From NCBI GenBank assembly GCA_041674345.1, contig JBAYVY010000189.1:1-7192 (forward strand): a DNA stretch of 7,192 nucleotides, written 5' to 3'. Source of the DNA: JBAYVY01 sp041674345. Lineage in GTDB: Bacteria; Planctomycetota; Phycisphaerae; Phycisphaerales; Zrk34. The first letter of the stretch is position 1, and each line of letters begins with the position of its first letter. The notes below the pieces were generated by a model that was not told the origin of the DNA, did not search any database, and was given only the letters and a program-made list of their open reading frames with translations. Below, in pieces: positions 1 through 6,409 of the stretch. The position numbers and the translations under genes were made by a program.

Positions 1-591
1 CAATCTACCGCAAACACATTTTCTGATATTGCGTCTGAACATCCTATCGGCAAATGGGTCTATGGCGTATGGAAAGAATATGAACGCGAACTCGAATGTA
101 AACCAGATTTCGTCCCATTTGGTACCGGACAGCTTTTTGGAAAGAGTAACGTGCCATTTACGCGAAAACAATTGATAGATGTCTTCTTGTATACGCGATA
201 TGCTCATCAACCAAATTCAAAGCGTACGCAGGAATACACGGACTACTTAAAGTCCGTCAATAACTATGCGGCAGCACTGTGGTGGTTGTTTTTAGGTGAA
301 ATGTGGCACATGAGTCTCCACATGCGAAATGCAGGCAACGTAATTGTCGGCTTTTACGAACAATATTGTACCCACCATAAAATTCGCGTGGAATATCTTG
401 CATCTGTCTCTCTGGAAAACGCGGGTATTGGTTCGCTCGAAAAACGCGAAGATAAGGCAACTCGTCTCCTCACAGAGAAAGGGACAGAGTTGGCGCAGGC
501 AATTTGGCGTAATAACGGCTGCCCACCTGGCGGCTACATACAATTTCTGGATCAAGCCATAAACGAACTTCGCAATGCGATTGGCAGTTAG
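1..591 (+). CDS. Hypothetical protein, 3' part of a gene that begins before the window
   Basis: The frame is open from the first base, so at least 196 residues are present and the true start lies upstream; the GTG at 151 is internal and should not be taken as the start. I do not recognise the family. The visible protein is soluble-looking, probably mostly helical, and rich in aromatic residues, with a Trp/Met/His-rich stretch (WWLFLGEMWHMSLHMRN) in the middle and a charged helix with EKRED further on. It has no signal peptide, clear membrane segment or nuclease motif. Base use is distinctly richer in A+T than in fliM and dsbD next door, with codons such as aaa, gaa and tat common, which suggests horizontal transfer. 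It converges on fliM with about 95 bases between the two stop codons. It could belong to a defence or mobile island lying mostly upstream, but nothing visible proves this. I am confident that it is coding and have no function to offer. Confidence 0.7.
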   Translation, partial: QSTANTFSDIASEHPIGKWVYGVWKEYERELECKPDFVPFGTGQLFGKSNVPFTRKQLIDVFLYTRYAHQPNSKRTQEYTDYLKSVNNYAAALWWLFLGEMWHMSLHMRNAGNVIVGFYEQYCTHHKIRVEYLASVSLENAGIGSLEKREDKATRLLTEKGTELAQAIWRNNGCPPGGYIQFLDQAINELRNAIGS

Positions 592-622
592 CTCTCGTAG
601 CTCTTTAAAATGTTTTTGTAAG

Positions 623-681
623 GGAACATTCGGCTGGTGCATAGAATCCGCCGATGCCATCGGTGCCTTTGTGGATGTTCC
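623..681. repeat. Inverted repeat between convergent genes, possible factor-independent transcript end
   Basis: GGAACAT (623-629) is the exact reverse complement of ATGTTCC (675-681). With two wobble pairs the stem extends to about 10 bp (623-632 with 672-681). The enclosed sequence holds a second near-palindrome, CCGATG-C-CATCGG (651-663). Neither strand has a T-run after the stem, so it is not a classical intrinsic terminator. Its place between two stop codons, at the point where composition changes from A+T-rich to G+C-rich, fits a transcript-end structure or the edge of an insertion. Confidence 0.35.
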
Positions 682-686
682 GGGGG

Positions 687-1742
687 TCACACGCGGTCGC
701 GGGGGGTGACTTGGCGTTGGACTTTGAGGGCGCGTTTGCCTTTGAACTGGCCGAGGTTGGCGAGGAACTTTTTCTTGCCTTCGAGGGTGAGAACCACGGG
801 ACTGGCGGCGAGTTTTTCGGTGGTGATGATGTCGCCGGGCGACATGTTCAGCAGATCAGCGACGGTCAGCGTCGTCTCGGCGAGCAGGCCCGCGGCGATC
901 AGCGGGGCGGCGTCGAGCTTGGTCCGCAGCCGATGACGCAGATCGGCGTCGGATCGGCCCCGGCTGTAGGCGTGCCAGGACTGGCTGGCCAGTTTGTTCA
1001 TGATCGGTTCGATCACGTTGAACGGGATGCAGAGCGACATCGTGCCGGCCCGTCCGCCCATTTTCAATTCAAAACCCACGACCACGACCACTTCGTTGGG
1101 CGGAACGATCTGCACGAACTGCGGGTTGCTTTCGGTTTGTTCCAGCGTGAACTGCACGGGGTAGATGCCTTCCCATGCTTCAGTCAGCGCCTTGACGGCC
1201 CGGCTGGTCATTTTGGAGACCAGACGCTGTTCGATGAGCGTGAGCGGGCGCTGGGGGATGAACAGCTCGGCGTTGGAGCCGCCCATGAGACGGTCGATGA
1301 TCGGATAGATGATGAGCGGGGAGATTTCGAGGCACATCTGGCCTTCAAGAGGATTGCAACTGAGCAAGCTGAAGCTGGTGGGATTGGGCAGGGAGTGGAT
1401 GAACTCGCCGTAGGTGAGTTGTTCGATGCGGGCGACTTTGACTTCGATGATGGTTCGGAGGAAGCCGGATAGGGAGGCGCCGAAGTTTCGGCTGAACCCT
1501 TCGTGGAGGGTTTCGAGGGATCGCATCTGGTCTTTGCTGACGCGCTCGGGTCGCTTGAAATCGTAGGGACGGATTTCGACGGGGCCTTTGCGTCGGCGGG
1601 TGTTTTGGGGGCTGGAGAAGACCTGGACATCGGCATCGTCGGCATGATCGCCGGCCTGGGAATCGCCGGACGAGCCGGACTCGGCACCGCCGACGGCCTT
1701 GAGCAGCGCATCGACTTCGTTCTGATCGAGGACTTCCGCCAT
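687..1742 (-). CDS. fliM: Flagellar motor switch protein FliM
   Basis: FliM forms the middle of the flagellar C-ring on the cytoplasmic side of the basal body. It binds phosphorylated CheY and, with FliG and FliN, sets the direction of rotation. The product is 351 residues, a normal length for the family. The N-terminus, MAEVLDQNEVDALL, matches the family's CheY-P binding motif (LSQxEIDALL) and decides the start: the frame extends upstream to 1847, but the extra residues have no family character. A Gly/Ser/Asp linker (residues 16-50) follows, then the signature RPYDFKRPERVSKDQM (58-73) and the CheC-like middle domain, with IIDRLMGGSN (148-157) and RPLTLIEQRL (165-174). The C-terminal FliN-like SpoA domain (about 280-342) contains LTVADLLNMSPGDII. 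No good Shine-Dalgarno sequence precedes the start. A TCCGATAA octamer (minus strand, 1750-1757) resembles the flagellar sigma-28 -10 box but lies only 7 bases from the ATG. No fliN follows, so the gene stands outside the usual fliM-fliN order. Confidence 0.95.
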   Translation of the reverse strand: MAEVLDQNEVDALLKAVGGAESGSSGDSQAGDHADDADVQVFSSPQNTRRRKGPVEIRPYDFKRPERVSKDQMRSLETLHEGFSRNFGASLSGFLRTIIEVKVARIEQLTYGEFIHSLPNPTSFSLLSCNPLEGQMCLEISPLIIYPIIDRLMGGSNAELFIPQRPLTLIEQRLVSKMTSRAVKALTEAWEGIYPVQFTLEQTESNPQFVQIVPPNEVVVVVGFELKMGGRAGTMSLCIPFNVIEPIMNKLASQSWHAYSRGRSDADLRHRLRTKLDAAPLIAAGLLAETTLTVADLLNMSPGDIITTEKLAASPVVLTLEGKKKFLANLGQFKGKRALKVQRQVTPRDRV

Positions 1743-1845
1743 AACGTCTTTATCGGACAAGAGGGACGATGGGCTTGACCCCTTCATGGAATTACCGGGA
1801 ACGGGCGCTATGATATGGACCAACCGGCCAAGAAGGAAGCACCCC

Positions 1846-3681
1846 ATGAAGCGAATGATGCGTCAAACGTGTTGGACGGCGGCCATATGGGTATTGATGC
1901 TGGCGACCGGCGGGCGGGCGGCGAACGTGCCGGCGGATCAGGCGGTGAAGGTCACGACGGCGTGGTCGGCCAATGGGGTGCATCCGGGGGGGACGATCGC
2001 GCTGGCGGTGGTGCTGGACATCGAGACGCCGTATCACGTCAATGCGAACCCGGCGGGGAAATATCTGATACCGACGGTGGTGGAGATCGAGACGAACCCG
2101 GCAATTGCGACGGGCGACGTGCAATACCCGGCGGGACATGTATTGACGTTTGACTATGGGGCGGGGGCGCAGAAGCTGACGGTGTATGAGGGGAGGACGA
2201 TTATTTATGTTCCTGTGAGTGCTAAGTCGCCCCCGGAAGCGGCGGCGGGCGAGTTGGAGATGACGGTGAATGTTTCGTGGCAGGCGTGCGATGAGCATAC
2301 TTGTTATCCGCCGGAAAAACGTCAGGTGACGGTGAAATTGCCGGTGGTGGATGTGAGTCAACAGATCGTACCGTTGAATGGGGAACTGTTCGCAGGGTTT
2401 AACGCGGAAGGATTTGCTAAGCCGCGAGCGGCCCCATATTCCGGGGCTTCCGGGGGCGCGGAGTTTTCGTTTTTCGGTTCGTCATTCACGGTCAACACGT
2501 CCGGCGTGTTCGGCGCGGGGATGGTGTTGTTGCTGGCGATGGTGGCGGGGTTCTTTTTGAATTTCACGCCGTGCGTGCTGCCGGTGGTGCCGATCAAGGT
2601 ATTGTCGCTGCAAAAGCACGCAGGGGATCATGCGCGAAGTCTGGCATTGGGGCTGACGTTTTCACTGGGCATCGTGGCGTGTTTCGCGGTGTTGGGTCTG
2701 CTCGCGGCGGGTTTGTCGCTGCAATGGGGCCAACTGTTCAGCTATGCGTGGTTCAGCGTGGGACTGGGCGTGCTACTGCTGGTGTTGGGGCTGGGAATGT
2801 GGGGATTGTTCACGACGAGTTTGCCGCAGTGGGTGTATCAGATCACGCCGCGGAATGACACATTGAGCGGAAGTTTCGGTTTCGGTATTTTGACGGCGGT
2901 GTTAAGCACGCCATGCACCGGGCCTCTGTTCGCCGGGGCGTTGGTGTGGGCGCTGAAGCAACCGGCGTGGCTGTCTTTGAGCGTGTTCATCGCGATGGGC
3001 GTGGGCATGGCGTTGCCGTACCTGATACTCACAGCCAAGCCGGGCTGGATCGACAAATTGCCGCGCACCGGGCCGGGCAGCGAGTTGATTAAACAGGTCA
3101 TGGGATTGCTGCTGATCGCGGTGGCGATTTACTTCATCGGATACGCGGGCAAGCCGTGGTGGGGTGATGCGCATTGGTATGCGGTGTCGGCGGTGGTGAT
3201 CGGCGCGATGCTTTACATGATGGTGCGTGTGGTGCGGATCACCAAGCGCGCGATGCCGCGGTTGATGACGGGCGTGATGGCGTTGCTGATCGGCGCGGGC
3301 ATGGTGGTGATCGCCGCCGCGGCGTTGGCCAAGCCGCTGTGGACGCCCTATTCGCCGGAACTTTTCGAGCAGGCCAGACAGGCCGGTCGCATCGTGGTGG
3401 TGGAGTTCACCGCCGATTGGTGCTTCAACTGCAAGACGCTGGAGGTGACGGTGCTGGACAAGCCGCGTGTGATCGAGCGGCTGGCGGGCAAGGATGTCAC
3501 AGCGTTGCGCGTCGATCTGACCAGCAGCGGCAATGCGCGGGGCTGGGCGTTGCTGCGCGATTTGGGCTCGACGGGCGTACCGCTGACGGCGATCTACCAA
3601 CCCGGCGAAACCGAACCGATCATGCTGACGAGCTTTTACACCGCCAACGCCCTGCTGGACGCGATCAACGGGCGACGGTAG
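1846..3681 (+). CDS. dsbD: Thiol:disulfide interchange protein DsbD (cytochrome c biogenesis reductase)
   Basis: DsbD carries electrons from cytoplasmic thioredoxin across the inner membrane to periplasmic thiol proteins that reduce disulfides or apocytochrome c. The chosen ATG gives 611 residues, has AAGGAAG six bases upstream (1833-1839), and starts a signal peptide (MKRMMR, then a hydrophobic core ending near GGRAA). An ATG 20 codons earlier lacks both. All three redox modules are present. The N-terminal immunoglobulin-like domain (about 25-180) has Cys148 and Cys153 in QACDEHTCYPPE. The membrane domain (about 220-495, about eight segments) has Cys243 in NFTPCVLPVVPIKV and Cys357 in LSTPCTGPLF. 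The C-terminal thioredoxin-like domain has WCFNCK (Cys526, Cys529) and a likely cis-proline at 579. The N-terminal pair is spaced C-x4-C, where E. coli DsbD has C-x5-C. The gene is divergent from fliM, with 103 bases between the starts, and nothing suggests damage. It stands alone as a transcription unit unless the gene at 3919 is co-transcribed through the repeat element. Confidence 0.95.
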   Translation: MKRMMRQTCWTAAIWVLMLATGGRAANVPADQAVKVTTAWSANGVHPGGTIALAVVLDIETPYHVNANPAGKYLIPTVVEIETNPAIATGDVQYPAGHVLTFDYGAGAQKLTVYEGRTIIYVPVSAKSPPEAAAGELEMTVNVSWQACDEHTCYPPEKRQVTVKLPVVDVSQQIVPLNGELFAGFNAEGFAKPRAAPYSGASGGAEFSFFGSSFTVNTSGVFGAGMVLLLAMVAGFFLNFTPCVLPVVPIKVLSLQKHAGDHARSLALGLTFSLGIVACFAVLGLLAAGLSLQWGQLFSYAWFSVGLGVLLLVLGLGMWGLFTTSLPQWVYQITPRNDTLSGSFGFGILTAVLSTPCTGPLFAGALVWALKQPAWLSLSVFIAMGVGMALPYLILTAKPGWIDKLPRTGPGSELIKQVMGLLLIAVAIYFIGYAGKPWWGDAHWYAVSAVVIGAMLYMMVRVVRITKRAMPRLMTGVMALLIGAGMVVIAAAALAKPLWTPYSPELFEQARQAGRIVVVEFTADWCFNCKTLEVTVLDKPRVIERLAGKDVTALRVDLTSSGNARGWALLRDLGSTGVPLTAIYQPGETEPIMLTSFYTANALLDAINGRR

Positions 3682-3692
3682 CGTGTTGGGAA

Positions 3693-3903
3693 TTTGTGAT
3701 TTGTGATTTTCGATTTATGAGTGAAGTTTTGCAAAAACCGAAAAGATATAGTACACAGAGAGGGATTTTTAATGTGTGTTTCTCGGTTTTCACCTCTGTG
3801 AACTCTGTGTACTCTGTGTTGAAATCGCATTTCGCAAAAATCCAGTTATGATTTGGCGAAAGATAACGCCGATCCGTAAATCGGAAATTGAAAATCGAAA
3901 ATC
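3693..3903. repeat. Composite intergenic inverted-repeat element with heptamer arrays at both ends
   Basis: The left edge has four consecutive heptamers of the form TTTNNGA (3693-3720: TTTGTGA twice, TTTTCGA, TTTATGA). The right edge has the same pattern inverted (3881-3901: TCGGAAA, TTGAAAA, TCGAAAA). The best arm match is 3705-3717 against the complement of 3891-3903, with 12 of 13 bases identical. The element is about 210 bases, non-coding and A+T-rich, starting 11 bases after the dsbD stop and ending 15 bases before the next ATG. The shape recalls a non-autonomous mobile or REP-like repeat. From memory, similar GATTT-type and CACAGAG-type intergenic repeats are common in planctomycete genomes; I could not check this here. 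It might also attenuate read-through from dsbD. Confidence 0.6.
3751..3820. repeat. Inner inverted repeat built of CTCTGTGNN nonamers
   Basis: Inside the larger element, GTACACAGAG (3751-3760) is the exact reverse complement of CTCTGTGTAC (3803-3812). The right arm belongs to three head-to-tail nonamers (3794-3802 CTCTGTGAA, 3803-3811 CTCTGTGTA, 3812-3820 CTCTGTGTT). The 42-base centre is A/T-rich. The unit is too short and has no spacers, so this is not a CRISPR array. Confidence 0.7.
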
Positions 3904-3918
3904 CCCCAAGGACCCCTC

Positions 3919-4380
3919 ATGCCCGTTGAAGCCAAACTCAAGGAACTGAACCTGACCCTGCCCGCCGCGCCCAAACCGATCGCCGCCTACGTGCCGGCGG
4001 TTCGCAGCGGCAACCTGCTTTTCATCAGCGGACAACTGCCGATGCGCAACGGCGAAATGATGCACAAGGGCAAATGCTCCGCCCATGTCACCATCGCCGA
4101 CGCACAACACGCCGCGCAACAGTGCGTGCTCAACGCGCTGGCGATCATCAAAGATCATATCGCCGGCGACTGGTCGAAACTCGTCCGCATCGTCAAGGTG
4201 GAAGTCTTCGTGGCCAGCGGCGACAACTTCTTCGATCAACCGAAAGTCGCCAACGGCGCCAGCGAATTGCTCGTGCGGATTTTGGGCGAACCCGGCAAAC
4301 ACGCCCGTGCCGCGGTCGGCGTCAATTCCCTGCCCCTCGACGCCCCGGTCGAAGTCACACTCATCGCGGAACTGCGCTGA
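3919..4380 (+). CDS. RidA/YjgF/UK114-family protein (probable imine/enamine deaminase, long subgroup)
   Basis: RidA-family proteins are small cytoplasmic trimers. The founding members hydrolyse reactive 2-aminoacrylate-type imines left by PLP enzymes such as threonine dehydratase. This 153-residue product is longer than classic RidA (about 128) and fits the subgroup that begins LPxAPKPxAxYVPAVRSGNLLFISGQLP (here about residues 14-41). The two residues central to RidA catalysis appear conserved by alignment from memory: Arg130 in HARAAVGV and Glu145 in APVEVTLIAEL, fifteen residues apart as in E. coli RidA (Arg105, Glu120). Imine deaminase activity is therefore plausible, though the substrate of this subgroup is uncertain. 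AAGGA (3908-3912) lies six bases before the ATG. The gene follows the composite repeat directly, so any promoter is inside or beyond that element; a TATGAT at 3847-3852 is a possible -10 with no convincing -35. Its 3' end overlaps the opposing thioredoxin-like gene by 20 bases. Confidence 0.9.
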   Translation: MPVEAKLKELNLTLPAAPKPIAAYVPAVRSGNLLFISGQLPMRNGEMMHKGKCSAHVTIADAQHAAQQCVLNALAIIKDHIAGDWSKLVRIVKVEVFVASGDNFFDQPKVANGASELLVRILGEPGKHARAAVGVNSLPLDAPVEVTLIAELR

Positions 4381-4894
4381 CGCCGGGGGCCGCCCCGCCG
4401 CCGCCGGCCGCGCGCTCCGCCGAGTCGATCAGCGCCATCACGCCGTCGGCGCTCAGATACCCTTCCGCCCGCGCCAACACATGGTCCGTCGCATCGGTCA
4501 CGATGAACGCCGGTATCCCGTTCACCCCGTACTTCGCCGCCAATTCCTTCTGCGCATCGACATCGACCGCCAGCGGAATCGTCCGTGAATTGACCGCGTC
4601 TTCAACCCGCTTGTCCGGCCAAACGTTGCGTTTGACCGCACGACACGTCGGACACCAACTCGCTGAAAACTCCATCAGAATCGGCTTGCCCGTCGCGGCG
4701 GCGTTCGCTTTCGCCTGCGTCAGGTCATTCGCCCATGCGATGTGGTTGCCCGGCGCATAGTAGGCGTAACCCATCGCCGCCGCGAACGCGACGATGATCG
4801 CGATGAACATCCACTTCCCCCGCGACGTTCCGCGACAACATGACGAACAGGTGTTGGGGTTGTTCTGCGTATTGAGGTCTTTTGGCTGTTCCAT
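4361..4894 (-). CDS. Membrane-anchored thioredoxin-like protein with WCPTC active site
   Basis: The 177-residue protein has a short polar N-terminus, one membrane segment (about residues 28-47, FIAIIVAFAAAMGYAYY) and a thioredoxin fold (about 50-160). The redox motif is SASWCPTCR (Cys81, Cys84), and GVNGIPAF supplies the cis-proline (Pro128). The positive residues RGTSRGK before the segment suggest the N-terminus is inside and the thioredoxin domain outside the cytoplasm, so it probably handles periplasmic thiols; its partner is unknown. The sequence around the active site (GKPILMEFSASWCPTCRAVK) resembles DsbD gamma-type or TlpA-like domains more than plain thioredoxin. A cysteine cluster, TCSSCC (Cys16, 19, 20), sits before the membrane segment. 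The tail is Gly/Ala-rich and probably disordered. The start lies 8 bases after the kinase stop codon, so the gene is almost certainly co-transcribed with the kinase; no strong Shine-Dalgarno is visible. The 3' end overlaps the RidA-family gene by 20 bases. Confidence 0.88.
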   Translation of the reverse strand: MEQPKDLNTQNNPNTCSSCCRGTSRGKWMFIAIIVAFAAAMGYAYYAPGNHIAWANDLTQAKANAAATGKPILMEFSASWCPTCRAVKRNVWPDKRVEDAVNSRTIPLAVDVDAQKELAAKYGVNGIPAFIVTDATDHVLARAEGYLSADGVMALIDSAERAAGGGGAAPGVSAVPR

Positions 4895-4902
4895 GCCGGA
4901 TT

Positions 4903-6141
4903 CTAGCGCGATCCCAGCATGATCGCCACCACGATCAAAATGATATTCAGCGCGATCGACCCCAGCGCCACCCAGAACACCGGCTGCTCGGTCAGCGGCG
5001 CGGCCCCGACCACTTCCACCGTCTCCACCGCCCGGCCGCTTTCCTCCAACCCCGCCAGCGATGACATCTCGAACCGCTTACGCGCTTGCATCGGCGGCTC
5101 CCCACTCGCCACCGCCTTCAAATCCTCCAGCAAATCCCCCGTCGATGCGTAGCGGTTCTTGCGATCCTTCGCCATCATCACCTCGATGATCTCCCCCACT
5201 CCCGTCGTCAATTGCGGATTCACATGGTCCGGCGGCGTCAGCGTCTGCTTCAAATGCTTGTGCATCACCGCCGACGGATTCGCACCGTCAAACGGCACAC
5301 GTCCGGTCACCATATGGTAAAACGTCGCGCCTAACGCATAAATGTCGCACCGGAAATCAATGCTCACTTCCCCGCGAATCTGTTCCGGGCTGATGTAGTA
5401 CGGCGTGCCGTACGCCTTGCCCTGTTCTTGCTCCGCCAGTTCGCGGTCGCTGATCGACCTGGCCAACCCCATGTCCGCCAGTTTCGCCACGCCGCCCGGG
5501 GCCAGCATGATGTTCTTCGGCTTCACGTCCCGGTGCATGAATCCCTTCTCATGCGCGTGCTTCAATGCCTCCGCGATCTGAATGATGATCCGCAGCGCCT
5601 CCCCCTCCTCATACTTGCCGTTCTTCACCAGATAATCGTGAACCGTGTCCCCCTCCACATATTCCATCACGAAATAGTGGTAATCCCCCGCCTTCCCCAC
5701 GTCGTAGGCCTGCACGATGTTCGGGTGATTCAGCTTCGCCGCCGCTCGCCCTTCCGCGTAAAATCGTTCCACGAATTGCGGGTCCGATGTAAAACGTTTC
5801 GGCAATACCTTGATCGCCACGATCCGGTCCAGCGACATCTGCTTCGCCTGGAACACCGTCGCCATCGCCCCCGCGCCCAGCTTCTTCAATATCTGATAAC
5901 CCGGTATCTGCTGTTCGCTGCGACTGGCCTCCACCTCCCGCCGCACCCGCCGCATCTGCCGCTCGGTCACAATCCCGCTGCTCACCAATAAATCCGCCAG
6001 CGATCGCTGATTCTTCTCCTCCGCCAGGTGCGACCGCAACTGCACACAATCGTTCACTTCCTCCGGTGTGGCCAATCCCATGTCCACCACCGTCCGCCCC
6101 AGAATCGTGTCAACATTCGTGCTGCTTAGTTGCGTATTCAT
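4903..6141 (-). CDS. Tail-anchored PknB-type Ser/Thr protein kinase with N-terminal GspE-N-like repeats
   Basis: The product is 412 residues from the ATG at 6141, which has GGCGGA four bases upstream; a TTG ten codons earlier is less likely. Residues about 12-72 form two similar half-repeats, ILGRTVVDMGLATPEEV and LADLLVSSGIVTERQM. They resemble the small helical N-domain of type II secretion/MshE ATPases, which can bind regulatory ligands; this is my reading, not a search result. The kinase domain (about 82-340) has the glycine loop GAGAMATV (89-96), Lys111 in VAIKVL, alpha-C Glu130, catalytic HRDVKPKN (Asp205, Asn210), a DMG metal motif (Asp223) in place of DFG, and GTPYYISPEQIRG in the activation segment. 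All catalytic residues are present, so it should be active. One membrane segment (about 387-409) lies three residues from the C-terminus, leaving essentially no extracytoplasmic sensor. The anchored thioredoxin-like gene follows 8 bases later. Signal and substrates are unknown. Confidence 0.93.
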   Translation of the reverse strand: MNTQLSSTNVDTILGRTVVDMGLATPEEVNDCVQLRSHLAEEKNQRSLADLLVSSGIVTERQMRRVRREVEASRSEQQIPGYQILKKLGAGAMATVFQAKQMSLDRIVAIKVLPKRFTSDPQFVERFYAEGRAAAKLNHPNIVQAYDVGKAGDYHYFVMEYVEGDTVHDYLVKNGKYEEGEALRIIIQIAEALKHAHEKGFMHRDVKPKNIMLAPGGVAKLADMGLARSISDRELAEQEQGKAYGTPYYISPEQIRGEVSIDFRCDIYALGATFYHMVTGRVPFDGANPSAVMHKHLKQTLTPPDHVNPQLTTGVGEIIEVMMAKDRKNRYASTGDLLEDLKAVASGEPPMQARKRFEMSSLAGLEESGRAVETVEVVGAAPLTEQPVFWVALGSIALNIILIVVAIMLGSR

Positions 6142-6213
6142 AATGTCCGCCGAACCCCATGGGCCCTGCAACCCGACTTTTCACCGAACCCGCCCCTCGA
6201 AATGAACGTAATC

Positions 6214-6242
6214 AGCGTAAGCACTGCATACGCAAGTGTCAA
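6214..6242 (-). promoter_or_regulatory. Candidate sigma-70-type promoter for the kinase-thioredoxin operon
   Basis: On the minus strand TTGACA (6242-6237) is a perfect -35 box. Seventeen bases later TACGCT (6219-6214) keeps the first, second and last bases of a -10 box. Transcription would start near 6207, giving a leader of about 65 bases before the kinase ATG. The -35 and the spacing are good, the -10 is weak. Confidence 0.4.
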
Positions 6243-6257
6243 CGATTTATAGAGTGG

Positions 6258-6297
6258 GTCGCGGATTCGGTGTCGCGGATTCGGGTCGCGGATCGCG
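6258..6297. repeat. Tandem repeat of GTCGCGGATTCGGN, three copies
   Basis: Two copies of a 14-base unit are adjacent (6258-6271 ending in T, 6272-6285 ending in G) and identical except for the last base. A third, shortened copy, GTCGCGGATCGCG, overlaps by one base (6285-6297). The array sits between the two divergent promoter candidates, so it could bind a regulator or be a simple slippage product. Confidence 0.7.
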
Positions 6298-6319
6298 AAA
6301 TCGATCTGCAGAATTCGCC

Positions 6320-6346
6320 TTGACACAGATGCGAATGTGATAAAAT
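6320..6346 (+). promoter_or_regulatory. Strong promoter-like sequence upstream of the terminator and cas4
   Basis: TTGACA (6320-6325) is a perfect -35 box. TAAAAT (6341-6346) is a five-of-six -10 box preceded by TG and one base, an extended -10. The 15-base spacer is shorter than ideal, which the extended -10 may offset. Transcription would start near 6353, about 20 bases before the terminator stem and about 205 bases before the cas4 ATG. Confidence 0.55.
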
Positions 6347-6371
6347 GCAGCCATTCAATCGCCCCCGGAAG

Positions 6372-6409
6372 CCTCGTCGCTGGCAGTTCTGCCAGCGGCG
6401 GGGTTTTTT
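6372..6409 (+). terminator. Intrinsic terminator with 14-bp stem and T6 tract
   Basis: The 14 bases at 6372-6385 pair without gaps with 6390-6403 (core CGCTGGCA / TGCCAGCG, with two G-T wobbles further out) around the loop GTTC. TTTTTT (6404-6409) follows at once. The T-run is on the + strand only, so it stops + strand transcription. No + strand gene lies between it and the promoter at 6320, so it would end a transcript of about 55-60 bases: either an attenuated leader of the cas4-like gene or a very small RNA. No start codon for a leader peptide lies between promoter and stem. Confidence 0.8.

Noticed and set aside
654..1472. Long open frame on the + strand opposite fliM
   Set aside because: It is an antisense shadow of a G+C-rich gene; its Gly/Asp/Glu-rich product has no family character, while the opposite frame is a textbook FliM.
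3794..3820. Possible CRISPR array from the CTCTGTG repeats
   Set aside because: Units are 9 bases and directly adjacent, with no spacers. The 14-base repeat at 6258 fails for the same reason.
3790..4302. Open frame on the - strand opposite the RidA-family gene
   Set aside because: Its product begins with repeat-derived residues (STQSTQ-like) and otherwise mirrors the RidA gene; such frames are typical artefacts of these repeats.
6300..6316. Adjacent ATCGAT, CTGCAG and GAATTC sites resembling a cloning polylinker or TA-vector flank
   Set aside because: Only about 16 bases look vector-like from memory, the match breaks in the next bases, and the sequence runs into a plausible native promoter. 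A vector screen would settle it; a longer exact match would reopen the question.
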